Source of the DNA: Enterococcus rotai
GTDB taxonomy: Bacteria; Bacillota; Bacilli; Lactobacillales; Enterococcaceae
Direction of reading: 5' to 3'
Assembly: GCF_001465345.1 (NCBI RefSeq)
Contig: NZ_CP013655.1
Span: 3,128,425 to 3,192,424, forward strand
Length of the DNA: 64,000 bases
The notes beneath the pieces were generated by a model. It did no database searches. It was not told where the DNA came from and saw nothing but the letters and a program-made list of their open reading frames with translations. Positions 29,739 to 39,730 of this stretch are shown piece after piece (position 1 is the stretch's first letter; every line of letters begins with the position of its first letter). The position numbers were made by a program, and so were the translations under genes.

Positions 29739-30143
29739 TTACCTCCAGTTAAACTGTTGTGCAACAAAAACAGTGATGCCACTAGTCGCTGCAGTAACAA
29801 ACGCGCCCCATATTAGATCAATCGTCGCGACGAAAATAGGCCAATCTTTAATGGTAGCTAAATTCGTTAAATCATAAGTGGCGTAACATAGGAACCCTAG
29901 AAAAGCGCCAGCTAAAAGGGCATACATCAAACTACCTTTTTCAAGAGCAGGATAAACAACGAAAAAGAGTACACCAAATAGATAAACAACATAAAATAGA
30001 GCTGCCGGCATTATTTTAGTTGTGCCTAGTAAACTACCTAAATGTTCTTGATAGGTTTTTCTAGCAATGAAAAGTAACCAAGTAAAATCAAGCACTAAAA
30101 ATGCCAGCGCTGCAGTAATAAATATTTTCAAGAAATGATTCAT
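29739..30143 (-). CDS. DUF2177 family membrane protein
   Basis: A 134-residue protein with four hydrophobic segments (about 4-24, 42-60, 65-85, 100-128) and the family features LDFTWLLFIARKTYQEHLG and CYATYDLTNLATIKDWP. Function unknown. The ATG at 30143 has AGGAGG upstream. It is the first gene of the five-gene run ending with the TetR regulator, with seven bases before the DAK2-DegV gene. A 22-bp palindrome lies 26 bases before its start. Confidence 0.85.
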   Translation of the reverse strand: MNHFLKIFITAALAFLVLDFTWLLFIARKTYQEHLGSLLGTTKIMPAALFYVVYLFGVLFFVVYPALEKGSLMYALLAGAFLGFLCYATYDLTNLATIKDWPIFVATIDLIWGAFVTAATSGITVFVAQQFNWR

Positions 30144-30168
30144 ATTTTTTCCTCCTAAAAAAATTTTA

Positions 30169-30190
30169 AACCTTATCAATTGATAAGGTT
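30169..30190. promoter_or_regulatory. Perfect 22-bp palindrome, candidate operator
   Basis: Each half is AACCTTATCAA, joined without spacer. It sits between a TAATAT -10-like box (30193-30198 on the minus strand) and the Shine-Dalgarno of the DUF2177 gene, a typical repressor-site position. The TetR regulator at the end of the same gene run is the likely binder (inference). Confidence 0.65.
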
Positions 30191-30271
30191 ATATTACCAC
30201 GTTGAAAATATTTATGAAAAAATTTTGCTTGATGTATTTTCTTATTAACTCTCTACCTAAAAAAAGGCAAA

Positions 30272-30316
30272 CAAAAAAGATGGACAGAATACTAATGAAA
30301 GTATTTTATCCACCTC
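30272..30316 (-). terminator. Terminator after glyS
   Basis: The minus strand pairs GAGGTGGATAAAATACT with AGTATTCTGTCCATCTT (mismatches inside), followed by TTTTTG. Confidence 0.7.
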
Positions 30317-30325
30317 TATGTTCAT

Positions 30326-32407
30326 TTATTTTACAATCAATAAATCCAAACTAGCCAACGATAACGACATTTTAGCAATTCGGTTAAGTTCCTTCAAACG
30401 ATTTACTTTCACTTGTTCATCCTCTACCATGACCATTGTTTCTTCGAAATATTGTTCGATCAATGGGCGTAGTGCTACTAAAGCTTGATAATTTTCGGAC
30501 ATTGTATTTTCAGCAAACTGCTCTTCAATTTTATCAACAGCTTGATGTAGAGCTTTCTCCGCATCATTTTCAAATAAGGCTGCATCTACTTCACTTTCTT
30601 GGTTTAATAAATCGTGCCCTTTTTTAGCTAAATTAATCACTCGTGTCAACGCTTCAATAGAAGGTCTAAAATCTTTATCCAACAAATGCTTTTTCAAAAT
30701 TGTTGCAGATGAAAATAGTTTGGCTAAATCTTTTTGTTCGGAAGAAATCACCGCATCAATGACATCATGACGTACATCTTTTGTCATCAGCAGTTGACGC
30801 AGACGAGCTTTTACAAAATCAATCACTTCTTCTTGTCCACTAGTCAATTGAACACCATATTTTTCACTGTCCGCATTGACGGCGGCATCGATATCCATTT
30901 GTAACTGAACGAGCGGGAACTGCCAGCCCTTTTCTTCGATGATTCGAATGACACCGTATGTTTGTCGACGTAATGCATATGGATCATTAGAGCCGCTAGG
31001 AATCATGCCAACCGCAAAGAATGCGAAGACACTATCTAGTTTATCGGCTAAAGCTAATACAGCTCCAATTGTTGATTCTGGCAAGTCACCGTCACTTGAT
31101 GTTGGTAAATAATGCTCACGGATTGCTTGAGCTACAGTTGGTTTTTCCCCTTGCAGCAAGGCATATTTTTCACCCATGATTCCTTGTAGCTCTGGGAATT
31201 CTCCCACCATATTCGTTACTAAATCAAATTTATAAATTTCAGAAGCACGTTTTAAATCGGTTAGTTCATCATTTGACAACCCAACTTCTTTTCCAATGAT
31301 TTGTCCAATAACGCCTACTCGTTGCATTTTTTCATAAATTGTTCCGATTTTTTCATGGAACGTAACACTTTTTAATTTTTCAATGCATTCTTCAATTGAT
31401 AGTTTTTTATCCTCACTATAGAAAAATTCTGCATCTTCTAAACGAGCTATCAAGACTTTTTCATTGCCTTTGATCACATTTTCAATATGGACGCTGTCGC
31501 CATTTCTTACGGAAATAAAATGCGGAAGTAATAACCCTTGCTCATTACGAACATCAAAGTAACGCTGATGTTCTTTCATTGAAGTAACTAAGACTTCTTC
31601 TGGCACAGAGAGATATTTTTCATCAAAAGCCCCCACAAATGCGGTTGGGTATTCAACTAAATTATTCACTTCTTCCAATAAATTCTCGTCTAAATCTAGC
31701 GTCCAATGATATTTCTCAGCTAATTGATTGGCTTGATCCGTGATCATCGTTTTTCTTTCATTAGGATCAACGATCACAAATTGTTCTTTCATCTTTTCTT
31801 CATACTCTTTTGAATGATCAAATGTCACATCATCCCCTAAGAAGCGATGGCCGCGAGATTTTTTCCCCGTTGTCACATCTAATACAGAGAATGGAATCAC
31901 TTCATCATCTAGTAACGCCACGATCCAATGAATTGGGCGGATATATTCAAATTCATGATCTGCCCAGTGCATTGTAACAGGGAAGGTCAGACTAGTAATA
32001 ACCTCTTTTAAACCTGCTAGCACATCAAGTGTTTTTTGACCGTGATTCTGTTTGGTCACATAGACATACTCTACACCGTTCAACTCTTTAAACGTGATTG
32101 CCTCTGTCGTCAACCCTTGACCACGAACAAATCCTTCAGCTGCTTTGCTCCAATTGCCTTCACTATCTTGAGCAATTTTTTTAGCAGGTCCTTTGACTTC
32201 TTCTTGCGTATCTTCTTGCTGCTCTGGCAATTGCGTTACACGTACCGCCAAACGACGTGGTGTTGAAAAACTTTGAACCGTTTCATAGGTTAATTTATTT
32301 TCATCTAGAAATTTGACGATTTTATTTTCTAATTGTATGCGACTTGGGCTGACAATATGTGCTGGCATTTCTTCCAAGCCAATTTCAAGTAATAGGTCTT
32401 TTGCCAT
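30326..32407 (-). CDS. glyS: Glycyl-tRNA synthetase beta subunit
   Basis: Large subunit of the bacterial alpha2beta2 glycyl-tRNA synthetase; it binds the tRNA and supports the alpha subunit. The 693-residue protein starts [15 protein letters not shown], carries [11 protein letters not shown] (about 47-57), [11 protein letters not shown], the HD-type segment around [37 protein letters not shown], and a C-terminal anticodon-binding region. It begins two bases downstream of glyQ. Confidence 0.98.
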   Translation of the reverse strand: MAKDLLLEIGLEEMPAHIVSPSRIQLENKIVKFLDENKLTYETVQSFSTPRRLAVRVTQLPEQQEDTQEEVKGPAKKIAQDSEGNWSKAAEGFVRGQGLTTEAITFKELNGVEYVYVTKQNHGQKTLDVLAGLKEVITSLTFPVTMHWADHEFEYIRPIHWIVALLDDEVIPFSVLDVTTGKKSRGHRFLGDDVTFDHSKEYEEKMKEQFVIVDPNERKTMITDQANQLAEKYHWTLDLDENLLEEVNNLVEYPTAFVGAFDEKYLSVPEEVLVTSMKEHQRYFDVRNEQGLLLPHFISVRNGDSVHIENVIKGNEKVLIARLEDAEFFYSEDKKLSIEECIEKLKSVTFHEKIGTIYEKMQRVGVIGQIIGKEVGLSNDELTDLKRASEIYKFDLVTNMVGEFPELQGIMGEKYALLQGEKPTVAQAIREHYLPTSSDGDLPESTIGAVLALADKLDSVFAFFAVGMIPSGSNDPYALRRQTYGVIRIIEEKGWQFPLVQLQMDIDAAVNADSEKYGVQLTSGQEEVIDFVKARLRQLLMTKDVRHDVIDAVISSEQKDLAKLFSSATILKKHLLDKDFRPSIEALTRVINLAKKGHDLLNQESEVDAALFENDAEKALHQAVDKIEEQFAENTMSENYQALVALRPLIEQYFEETMVMVEDEQVKVNRLKELNRIAKMSLSLASLDLLIVK

Positions 32408-32408
32408 G

Positions 32409-33317
32409 TTATTTTGCCTCCTTAGTAGTTTGATCCTCTTTATTTAAAAGTGGGAAACCTAATTTCTCCCGCTCTGCAACAAAGATTTTTGCAACAGCTT
32501 TAGCCATATTTCTGATTCGCGCTAAATAGCCGGCACGTTCCGTCACAGAAACCGCACCACGTGCATCAAGCAAATTAAAGGTATGGCTGCATTTTAAAAT
32601 ATAATCATAAGCTGGATGTACCAAGCTTTCATCAATACAACGTTTCGCTTCTTTTTCGAATTTATCGAAATTTTCTAGTAACATTTCTTGATTACTAACT
32701 TCAAATGAATATTTTGAATGCTCATATTCAGGCTGATTAAAGATTTCTCCGTACTTAACACCTTGTGTCCATTCTAAATCATACACACTTTCTACTTCTT
32801 GAATGTACGACGCAAGACGTTCGATCCCATAAGTAATTTCTGAGGTAACTGGGTGACAGGCTAAGCCACCGACTTGTTGGAAATACGTAAACTGAGTGAT
32901 TTCCATACCATCCAGCCAAACTTCCCAGCCTAAACCAGCACATCCCATAGAAGGATTTTCCCAGTTATCTTCAACAAAACGAATATCATGGGCTAAAGGA
33001 TCGATTCCCAATAATTCTAAACTTTCTAAATATAATTCTTGAATATTATCTGGAGAGGGTTTCATCACTACTTGAAATTGATGATGTTGATATAATCGAT
33101 TTGGATTTTCACCATAACGACCATCTACTGGTCTTCTTGAAGGCTCTACATAAGCTGCATTCCAAGGTTCTGGTCCAATTGCCCGTAAAAAAGTATACGG
33201 ACTCATCGTCCCTGCTCCTTTTTCCGTATCATACGCTTGCATCAACATACAACCATTTGATGACCAAAATTTTTGTAACGTTAAAATCATTTCTTGTACA
33301 GTAAGTTTCTTTTCCAT
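32409..33317 (-). CDS. glyQ: Glycyl-tRNA synthetase alpha subunit
   Basis: Catalytic class II subunit. The 302-residue sequence carries [60 protein letters not shown] and [20 protein letters not shown], all typical. Its Shine-Dalgarno (AGGAGG) abuts a family A palindrome (A5), itself next to a degenerate copy (A6). A glycine-type T-box leader lies upstream at 33878-34080 beyond a small unknown gene. Confidence 0.98.
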   Translation of the reverse strand: MEKKLTVQEMILTLQKFWSSNGCMLMQAYDTEKGAGTMSPYTFLRAIGPEPWNAAYVEPSRRPVDGRYGENPNRLYQHHQFQVVMKPSPDNIQELYLESLELLGIDPLAHDIRFVEDNWENPSMGCAGLGWEVWLDGMEITQFTYFQQVGGLACHPVTSEITYGIERLASYIQEVESVYDLEWTQGVKYGEIFNQPEYEHSKYSFEVSNQEMLLENFDKFEKEAKRCIDESLVHPAYDYILKCSHTFNLLDARGAVSVTERAGYLARIRNMAKAVAKIFVAEREKLGFPLLNKEDQTTKEAK

Positions 33318-33330
33318 TGTGATCCTCCTA

Positions 33331-33450
33331 TTTTAAAAGCGTAGCGGGCTCGTTCAGCACCGACTGAAAAATAGGAAAAATTGATTGAGACGTTTTTTGT
33401 CTCACTCCATTTTTATCTTTTTTCCGAGGTGCTAGCCCGCACAGCTAGAT
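33331..33450 (-). repeat. Family A palindromic leader repeat, copy A5 (before glyQ)
   Basis: The best-paired copy. The base pairs GCGGGCT with AGCCCGC, the middle stem AGCACC with GGTGCT, and the apical stem TGAGAC with GTCTCA around AAAAAAC. It ends in GCTTTTAAAA directly before the glyQ Shine-Dalgarno. Confidence 0.9.
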
Positions 33451-33451
33451 G

Positions 33452-33560
33452 ATTTAAAAGCGTAGCAAATCGGTCAATCCTGTAGAAAATTAGAAAATTG
33501 ACATTGAAATGCTTTTTGCCTCATTTAGAATTTACTTTTTTCAAAAATCTAAACGAATAA
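33452..33560 (-). repeat. Degenerate family A copy, A6
   Basis: Starts at its gene-proximal end with the shared TTTAAAAGCGTAGC (plus-strand reading) and keeps the arm order and A/T-rich interior, but the stems no longer pair well. It lies in tandem with A5, same orientation. Confidence 0.6.
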
Positions 33561-33582
33561 CTTAATAAAACCCATTATTTTT

Positions 33583-33825
33583 TTACAACGCTGTAACTAC
33601 TGGATAAAACTCAACGATTTCACCTTGAACAACAGAAACCTCAACTCTCATGTTGTCTGTCAGCGTTGAATTGATCGTATAAATCTTTTCGCTAGAAACA
33701 GTTTCGAACGCTTCGATAATGGTACCATCATTATCTTTGATCTGGACTAACAATTTAACAAGCGACAAAACCTTTAACTTGTTCTGTGAAAAATCAGCAG
33801 GTAAAAAAGTTGTATTAAACTGCAT
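33583..33825 (-). CDS. Small protein of unknown function (80 aa) between the T-box and glyQ
   Basis: I do not recognise it. It is an 80-residue soluble protein with alternating hydrophobic segments suggesting beta strands (LSLVKLLVQIKDNDGTIIEA, MRVEVSVVQGEIVEFYPVV), no signal peptide and no Cys. The ATG at 33825 has AAAAGGGGG upstream. It is the first gene after the T-box terminator, so its expression probably follows glycyl-tRNA charging together with glyQS. Confidence 0.7.
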   Translation of the reverse strand: MQFNTTFLPADFSQNKLKVLSLVKLLVQIKDNDGTIIEAFETVSSEKIYTINSTLTDNMRVEVSVVQGEIVEFYPVVTAL

Positions 33826-33877
33826 GAATTTCCCCCTTTTCCTTGATTTAGGATGCAAAACATAATGTTACAGAGCA

Positions 33878-34080
33878 AACAAAAAGTCCCCATGCCTCAT
33901 AGAGACATAGGGACGAATAATCGCGGTTCCACCCTACTTCCGATAAGAACTATCGGCAGCTTCGTTTAAGTATACTCAAAAGCGCCCTTCAAAAGTTGCT
34001 TGTATCTGGCTTACACTTTCCCAGACTCGCTATCACAGCAGTTCTTTCTACTCTTCTTTTTCAACGTATTTATTTAATTA
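33878..34080 (-). ncRNA. T-box leader (glycine type) upstream of glyQS
   Basis: The minus strand carries the T-box sequence AGGGTGGAACCGCG (33923-33936). A terminator follows at once (GTCCCTATG paired with CATGGGGAC, then TTTTTGTTTG, 33878-33915). Upstream are the GAAGAGTAG loop-E-like motif of the specifier loop and, opposite it, GAAGGGCG flanked by a CUUUU/AAAAG helix, which places GGC (Gly) as the likely specifier. Uncharged tRNA-Gly would favour the antiterminator and read-through to the 80-aa gene and glyQS. Confidence 0.85.
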
Positions 34081-34086
34081 CTCTTT

Positions 34087-34115
34087 ATGATAATCTTAGA
34101 TGAAGAAGATGTCAA
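34087..34115 (-). promoter_or_regulatory. Promoter of the T-box-glyQS transcript
   Basis: The minus strand has TTGACA (34110-34115), a 17-base spacer and TATCAT (34087-34092). The -35 box starts nine bases beyond the stop codon of the broken ATPase gene. Confidence 0.8.
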
Positions 34116-34123
34116 ATTATTTT

Positions 34124-34839
34124 TCAAGATTCAAATAATTTTTGAAAAAAATGCTCTTTTCTTTCAAAAATCATCGCCCAATCTTGATAGATTTTAGCCT
34201 CTTCTAGTTTACGTTTGATGATGCCCCCATTTATAAACTCATAGATTTTTGCATTTGGAAAAAACAATAAAATCGGAGAGTGGGACGCGATTATAAATTG
34301 AGAATCCCTCTACACTAAGTCTTGCATCAAGACCATCAATTGCAATTGTGTACTAAGAGATAATCCAGTTTCGGGTTCATCTAATAAATAAAAACCTCGT
34401 CCCGAAAATCGAGTCGTCACTAATTCATAAAACGATTCTCCTCTAGAATAAGTATGTAAGGCCTTTTAAAAAAAACTCCACCTTGATCGATTGTTTCAAT
34501 CTCGGTCATTAAATTATAAAAGGATTCAGCTCGATAAAAGTAACTATCTTTGGGATAATCTGGATATTTGATTGGCCGAGTTGCTTCAATGAATGAGGGT
34601 TGTTCTTTGTAGGAAGTAAATACATTATTTTTGGACCCAGCTTTTAGATTCAAGCTCATTAATCTAGCAATCGTTTCAATTATTGTTGATTTTCCAGAAC
34701 CATTTTTACCAATTAAAAATGTAACAGGTGTTTCAAATATAAGTTGCTCAATATGCGCTGCAATAGGTAAATTAAACGGAAATTCAGTTGAAGAAAGAGC
34801 TTTATCGTATTTGATTCCTTCAAGATAAAGTTTTACCAT
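34124..34839 (-). pseudogene. Broken AAA/ABC-type ATPase gene (frameshift and nonsense)
   Basis: The first 120 or so codons read well: FLIGKNGSGKSTIIETIARL is Walker A near residue 48. The frame is lost near a run of eight A (about 34465-34480) and stops at 34420. In the next frame the protein continues SRGESFYELVTTRFSGRGFY (signature-like), LLDEPETGLSLSTQLQLMVL (Walker B) and FIIASHSPILLFFPNAKIYE to a natural stop, interrupted by one further TAG near 34308. Pieced together it is about 238 residues, the usual size for stand-alone predicted ATPases of this group. It overlaps the end of recO by 20 bases. Confidence 0.8.
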
Positions 34840-35629
34840 CTTCTTCCTCTTCTCTTTCTCGTTTAGGTATTTTCAACGTGTCTTCCCAACTTTTCATCTG
34901 ATCAATAAATTTCTTACTCTTTAAATTAATCCCAACATATTCATCATAAAGCTCATCCACTGTTTGTCTAATTGCCGTTTTCGTCTCTGCTTTCACATTG
35001 ATATCCTGAACTTTATCATACGAAATTGCAGAAAAAAGACGAATAAAATGGATTGCTCTTGGATCAGCGTGGTAACGATGATCATCAAGGTGCCAATGTC
35101 GTTCACACAATACACCACTATACTTTGATGAATAATCAAACTTTCCTCGGGTTTCTTGGCAAACACTACAATGTCTCCATTCTGGTGTGATACCAAAACG
35201 ACTCAGTAATTGAATTTCAAAAATATTGGTAATGATCTCTGCATCTTTATTTTCATTTAATAATTTTAGCGCTTGCTGCACAAAATGGTATAGATTAGGG
35301 TCATAAGTCCGATCTTCAACAGCGGCATCGACTAAATTCAAGATATAAGTTGCATAGGCATTCACAAAAATGTCTTCCTGAATCACACGAAGAGGATAAA
35401 CTTCTTTACTGCCATTCAAAAAAGATAGACCCTCTTCTCTAAAATCACCAATATAAACAGCTTCTGTAAAAGGCAAAATAGCAGGACCAATCGGATTATT
35501 TTTTCGGTGCGCTCCTTTTACGAAAAACATTAATTTACCAAAAGACTCTGTAAAAATTTTAACTAATTTATCTTTTTCTTTATAGTCTTTGGTAAATAAA
35601 ATAATCCCCTTTGTTTCGCCTAAAGTCAT
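34820..35629 (-). CDS. recO: DNA repair protein RecO
   Basis: Recombination mediator that, with RecF and RecR, loads RecA on SSB-coated gaps. The 269-residue protein has the N-terminal OB fold (KGIILFTKDYKEKDKLVKIF), a helical middle, and the zinc site CSVCQETRGKFDYSSKYSGV with a following Cys-Glu-Arg-His. It has a longer, charged C-terminal tail (KREREEEEDGK). It lies downstream of era, as in Bacillus, but after a terminator-like hairpin. Confidence 0.96.
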   Translation of the reverse strand: MTLGETKGIILFTKDYKEKDKLVKIFTESFGKLMFFVKGAHRKNNPIGPAILPFTEAVYIGDFREEGLSFLNGSKEVYPLRVIQEDIFVNAYATYILNLVDAAVEDRTYDPNLYHFVQQALKLLNENKDAEIITNIFEIQLLSRFGITPEWRHCSVCQETRGKFDYSSKYSGVLCERHWHLDDHRYHADPRAIHFIRLFSAISYDKVQDINVKAETKTAIRQTVDELYDEYVGINLKSKKFIDQMKSWEDTLKIPKREREEEEDGKTLS

Positions 35630-35676
35630 GATTTTGCCTCCCTTGTATTTTAGTCTATTTTAGCAGATGTAGAAGT

Positions 35677-35714
35677 AAAAGAACAATTCCGTTCGCACAC
35701 AGAATTGTTCTTTT
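35677..35714. terminator. Terminator between era and recO
   Basis: Perfect stem AAAAGAACAATTC/GAATTGTTCTTTT with a 12-base loop. The stem itself supplies the U-rich side on the minus strand. Confidence 0.6.
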
Positions 35715-35723
35715 GGCAATTTA

Positions 35724-36626
35724 TTAATAATCGTCTTTACGATAACCAAAGTCTTGTAAATGAACTTTTTTATCGCGCCAATCTTTTTGAACTTTTACCC
35801 AAAGTTCCAAATATACTTTATCGTCCAATAAATGTTCGATATCTTGTCTAGCCTTTGTTCCGATCTGTTTAAGCATCTTACCGCCTTTACCAATGATGAT
35901 TCCTTTTTGGCTATCACGCTCAACGATGATCGTCGCTTGAATACGGATTTTATCATTTTCATCACGTTTCATTGAATCCACAACCACTGCAACAGAATGT
36001 GGAATTTCATCCCGTGTAAGTAAAAGGACTTTTTCGCGTACGAGTTCAGAAACGATAAAATACTCAGGATGATCCGTTACTTGATCATCCGGGAAATATT
36101 GTGGTCCCTCAGGCATTTGATCTACTAAAACATTCATCAATCGATCAACATTATTTCCTTCAGTTGCTGAAATTGGCACAACTTCTGCAAAATCCATCTG
36201 ACTTGCATAATCTTCAATAATACCCAAAAGCTCATCTGGATGAACCGTATCGATTTTATTGATTACAAGATACACAGGGCTCGTCATTGTTTTAAGACGT
36301 TCGATAATAAAATCATCACCCTTTCCTCTTTTTTGATCTGCACTGATCATAAACAAGGTTGCATCAACTTCGCGCAACGCACTATAAGCCGTTTCAACCA
36401 TAAAATCACCCAAGCGATGTTTTGGTTTATGAATACCAGGTGTATCGATGAAAACGATTTGTGCTTCGGGAACGGTATAGATCCCTTGAATCTTGTTTCT
36501 TGTTGTTTGAGCCTTATCACTCATAATCGCAATTTTTTGTCCGACGATTCGATTTAACAACGTAGATTTACCAACATTTGGTCTACCTACGATTGCTACA
36601 AATCCAGATTTATGTGCTTCTGTCAT
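35724..36626 (-). CDS. era: GTPase Era
   Basis: Essential GTPase binding the 3' end of 16S rRNA during 30S assembly. The 300-residue protein has G1 GRPNVGKST (about 14-22), G2 region [11 protein letters not shown]3 DTPG, G4 NKID and the C-terminal KH domain ([20 protein letters not shown]). It starts 12 bases after dgkA. In Bacillus a cdd gene sits between them; here it is absent. Confidence 0.98.
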   Translation of the reverse strand: MTEAHKSGFVAIVGRPNVGKSTLLNRIVGQKIAIMSDKAQTTRNKIQGIYTVPEAQIVFIDTPGIHKPKHRLGDFMVETAYSALREVDATLFMISADQKRGKGDDFIIERLKTMTSPVYLVINKIDTVHPDELLGIIEDYASQMDFAEVVPISATEGNNVDRLMNVLVDQMPEGPQYFPDDQVTDHPEYFIVSELVREKVLLLTRDEIPHSVAVVVDSMKRDENDKIRIQATIIVERDSQKGIIIGKGGKMLKQIGTKARQDIEHLLDDKVYLELWVKVQKDWRDKKVHLQDFGYRKDDY

Positions 36627-36638
36627 AGTTCCTCTCCT

Positions 36639-37046
36639 CTATAAAAAGTCTTGTAATATTTGCCAAATTTTAGGAACAAATAGTAACATTCCCACGATTA
36701 CAGCAAATCCGGTTGTTAAAAGAACTGCACCTGCTGCCATATCTTTGATTTTTTTCCCGATTGGATGAAAGTGAAAATCCGTCACCATATCGACGACGTT
36801 CTCAAAAACAGTATTAATGATTTCCATCACCAATACCAGAAAAATTGCTAACAACAGCCACAGCCATTCTGAAAGCACTAATCGAAAAATGAAACCGAAA
36901 ATAATCGCAATTATCCCCATAAAAATATGTGTTCGCATGTTCCGTTCTTCTTTAAATACCGTTTTAATTCCTTGAAGAGCAAACTCTAAGGATGTTATAA
37001 AATGCTTATTTTTCACTGTCCGCTTATCTTTTGAGTCCATAGGCAT
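36639..37046 (-). CDS. dgkA: Undecaprenol/diacylglycerol kinase
   Basis: Small integral membrane kinase; the Firmicute form phosphorylates undecaprenol to recycle the wall carrier lipid. The 135-residue protein has three membrane segments, the [20 protein letters not shown] motif (about 22-41), and the catalytic [20 protein letters not shown] (about 88-107). The ATG overlaps the ybeY end by 23 bases; an alternative ATG lies two codons in. Confidence 0.95.
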   Translation of the reverse strand: MPMDSKDKRTVKNKHFITSLEFALQGIKTVFKEERNMRTHIFMGIIAIIFGFIFRLVLSEWLWLLLAIFLVLVMEIINTVFENVVDMVTDFHFHPIGKKIKDMAAGAVLLTTGFAVIVGMLLFVPKIWQILQDFL

Positions 37047-37500
37047 CTAAGATCTCTTTCTGTAAACCAAACATTTCTTTCTCATCCTCAGGTTCCATGT
37101 GATCATAACCATTTAAATGTAAAAAACCATGCACAGCCAAGAAACCTAATTCACGTTCAAACGAATGACCGTATTCAACCGCTTGTTCTGCAGCGCGTTC
37201 AGTTGATATCATAATATCCCCAAGGTTTCTAGGGAAGGCTTCCGTCTCATCGTCAAAAATAATCGGTAATTCGTCTTCCCCTTCTTCTTCCAACGCAAAG
37301 CTGATAACATCTGTTGGGGCATCTTTGCCTCGATAATCTCGATTTATTACTTGAATGCCAGAATTATCCATAAAGGTCACGGACATTTCTGTATCCTTAG
37401 ATATGTTCAGAAAATCGGCTGCAAACTGCAACAGATTTTCTACTTCTTCTAAATTATCTTTTGATAAATTCGTTGTTTCATCAATGAATGAAATGTCCAT
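37024..37500 (-). CDS. ybeY: Endoribonuclease YbeY (rRNA maturation factor)
   Basis: Zinc-dependent RNase for 16S rRNA 3' maturation and ribosome quality control. The 158-residue protein carries the zinc motif [11 protein letters not shown] (about 122-132) and the [10 protein letters not shown] strand. It overlaps the pgpH stop by one base and dgkA by 23, in the conserved phoH-pgpH-ybeY-dgkA-era run. Confidence 0.97.
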   Translation of the reverse strand: MDISFIDETTNLSKDNLEEVENLLQFAADFLNISKDTEMSVTFMDNSGIQVINRDYRGKDAPTDVISFALEEEGEDELPIIFDDETEAFPRNLGDIMISTERAAEQAVEYGHSFERELGFLAVHGFLHLNGYDHMEPEDEKEMFGLQKEILDAYGLKR

Positions 37501-39710
37501 TAGTCATCTCTCTTTTCTTGTTCATCTTTCATTTCTTGCGCTTCTGATTTCATTTTTGGGTACTTGATTCTTGAATGGAATGTGCTGCACAACCCACTTA
37601 CTAAAGATTTCTCAACAATCCGAATCTCTTTCATGGTTAAGCCGCAATCATCTAGTTGTCCATCTGAAATCCGATCTTGGATAACATTATGAACAAAAGC
37701 TTGAATTTTTTCGTTTGTCGGATGATCCATTGCACGAACCGCCGCTTCACATGTATCTGCAATACTTACGATCCCAGCTTCTCTTGTTTGAGGTTTAGGA
37801 CCTGGGTACCGGAAATCCGCTTCTAAAATATCTGCATTACGTTCTTTGGCTTTAACATAGAAAAACTTCATTAACGTGGTCCCATGATGTTGGCGACAAA
37901 TATCGATCACCATTTCAGGCATATGATACTCTTCCAATATCTTAGCTCCATCAATAACATGACCAAAAATAATCTGTTTACTATCTTCAGGTAATAAAAA
38001 ATTATGCGGGTTTTCTGCGCCTGCCGGTAAATTTTCAACAAAGAAATTTGCATGCTTGATTTTACCAATATCATGATAATAACAAGCAACACGAGTCAGT
38101 AATGAACGACCACCGATTTCAGCTACTGCATTGGCACTCAAGCTTGCTACCATCATACTATGATGATACGTTCCAGGAGCTTCTTCAAGTAGTTGTTTTA
38201 ATAGTGGATGATTCGGGTTACTTAGCTCGTTTAACACAATCACACTATCATCAGTTACAAGTAATTCGATATATGGATGAAGTCCCATTGTTGCAAGGAA
38301 AGCCAAAACAGTCCCAGCAAGTGCACAAATCATCATCGTCCATGATTTACCATCAAAAAAGCTCATCCCTTGATAAATCATCAAAACAAAATCTAGACAA
38401 ACTGGAAAAATGATTACCCAGAATACGGCAACTAAGCCTTGCTCACTAATACGAGTTCGTTTAACTACAGTTGCTAGCAACCCAGAAAACATATAGCTCA
38501 CTATAATTACGGTCAATGTATTGGTTCCAATAGCATTATAAAACACAAACAGTGAAAAAATCACTTGGAAAACAGCTGCTAAAACACCCGCTCGTCTACT
38601 AACAAAATAATTTAGGACTAGTGGTGTAAAGGCTGCTGGGAAGAACAAAGAAATATACATCATTTGTTCTGTTTGGAAGATTTGGAAAAACTTCATCAAC
38701 ACAACACTTAAAGACATTGCTCCTACATAAAATAATACAAAATGTCTACGTCGGCCCTCTTCTGTAACTTGCTTAGTGAAAAACAGTAAAACTAAGACTT
38801 GTAAAACAATTGCTAGTGTCAACGCAGCCATAGGAAACAAAGAAGTACTTTGATTTGTCATACCCAACAACTCAAGTTTTTCCATCGCTTTACTATCAAT
38901 TTGAGTGCCTTCACGAACAATGATTTCACCTTGATATATCATTGAAGGCGGAATGGCATCCATCGCATTTTGACGTAGTTCTTTTGTCTTTTTATCGTTG
39001 GCAAAATCATTTGCCACGATTCCTTGGTTCACAATATAACGAATTTCTTGTTGCATCGTTCCGGTAACATCAAGAAATTGAATCTTTTCAATCGCACTTT
39101 GACGAACAGTATCTAAATCAGCTTCACGAACATGATCTTTCATTTTCTCGTCTACGATTTTCAAACTTTCGGTTTTTACTTGTTGAATCTGAGCTGCATC
39201 TAATGAGAAAATATTTTGATAAAAAACATTGGGAAATTTTTGATAAAAAGCGACTTCATCTTGATCCAACGCTTCAAATTGAGCCTTTAAATTAGCGACT
39301 CTTTCCTCTATCGTCGGCTTAGGAATCGTTTCATCTTTTTTTGCCTTAGCGACCTTTTCTTGATAGTCTTTATCTGTTTTTTCATTTGCTGTCACGATCA
39401 ACTTAAAGAGCTTTTCAATACGTTTATGCTGAACATCAGCTGTTTCTTCTTGATAAATGTATTCTGGAGTAACAGCTTCAGCTGCTAGCTTTTTCTTCTG
39501 AGCTGTTTCATACGTATTTTCCACGTTTTTATTTGCTCGAATTGTATTTTCTGCTAGTTGTCCTTCTTTTATCTCGACTTTCTTTTGATGAACACTGCCA
39601 AACATAATGATAAATAAAAAACAGGAAAATATAAGTAGCAGTAGTGGAATATAGGCTTTCCCTAATTTGTCACGTAATTTTAATAACGAATACTTCAACG
39701 GAATTTTCAC
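37500..39710 (-). CDS. pgpH: 7TM-HD domain cyclic-di-AMP phosphodiesterase PgpH
   Basis: Membrane HD-family phosphodiesterase degrading c-di-AMP. The 736-residue protein has one N-terminal helix (about 19-40), a large extracytoplasmic domain (about 45-285), seven membrane helices (about 290-480) and a cytosolic HD domain with [25 protein letters not shown] and the later HHG ([15 protein letters not shown]). It sits directly after phoH with a 20-base gap. Confidence 0.95.
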   Translation of the reverse strand: MKIPLKYSLLKLRDKLGKAYIPLLLLIFSCFLFIIMFGSVHQKKVEIKEGQLAENTIRANKNVENTYETAQKKKLAAEAVTPEYIYQEETADVQHKRIEKLFKLIVTANEKTDKDYQEKVAKAKKDETIPKPTIEERVANLKAQFEALDQDEVAFYQKFPNVFYQNIFSLDAAQIQQVKTESLKIVDEKMKDHVREADLDTVRQSAIEKIQFLDVTGTMQQEIRYIVNQGIVANDFANDKKTKELRQNAMDAIPPSMIYQGEIIVREGTQIDSKAMEKLELLGMTNQSTSLFPMAALTLAIVLQVLVLLFFTKQVTEEGRRRHFVLFYVGAMSLSVVLMKFFQIFQTEQMMYISLFFPAAFTPLVLNYFVSRRAGVLAAVFQVIFSLFVFYNAIGTNTLTVIIVSYMFSGLLATVVKRTRISEQGLVAVFWVIIFPVCLDFVLMIYQGMSFFDGKSWTMMICALAGTVLAFLATMGLHPYIELLVTDDSVIVLNELSNPNHPLLKQLLEEAPGTYHHSMMVASLSANAVAEIGGRSLLTRVACYYHDIGKIKHANFFVENLPAGAENPHNFLLPEDSKQIIFGHVIDGAKILEEYHMPEMVIDICRQHHGTTLMKFFYVKAKERNADILEADFRYPGPKPQTREAGIVSIADTCEAAVRAMDHPTNEKIQAFVHNVIQDRISDGQLDDCGLTMKEIRIVEKSLVSGLCSTFHSRIKYPKMKSEAQEMKDEQEKRDD

Positions 39711-39730
39711 TCCTTTCCGCAGGTTTTACT

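Noticed and set aside
38102-38413. 103-codon plus-strand frame opposite pgpH
   Set aside because: Antisense shadow of a conserved membrane gene, no start signals.
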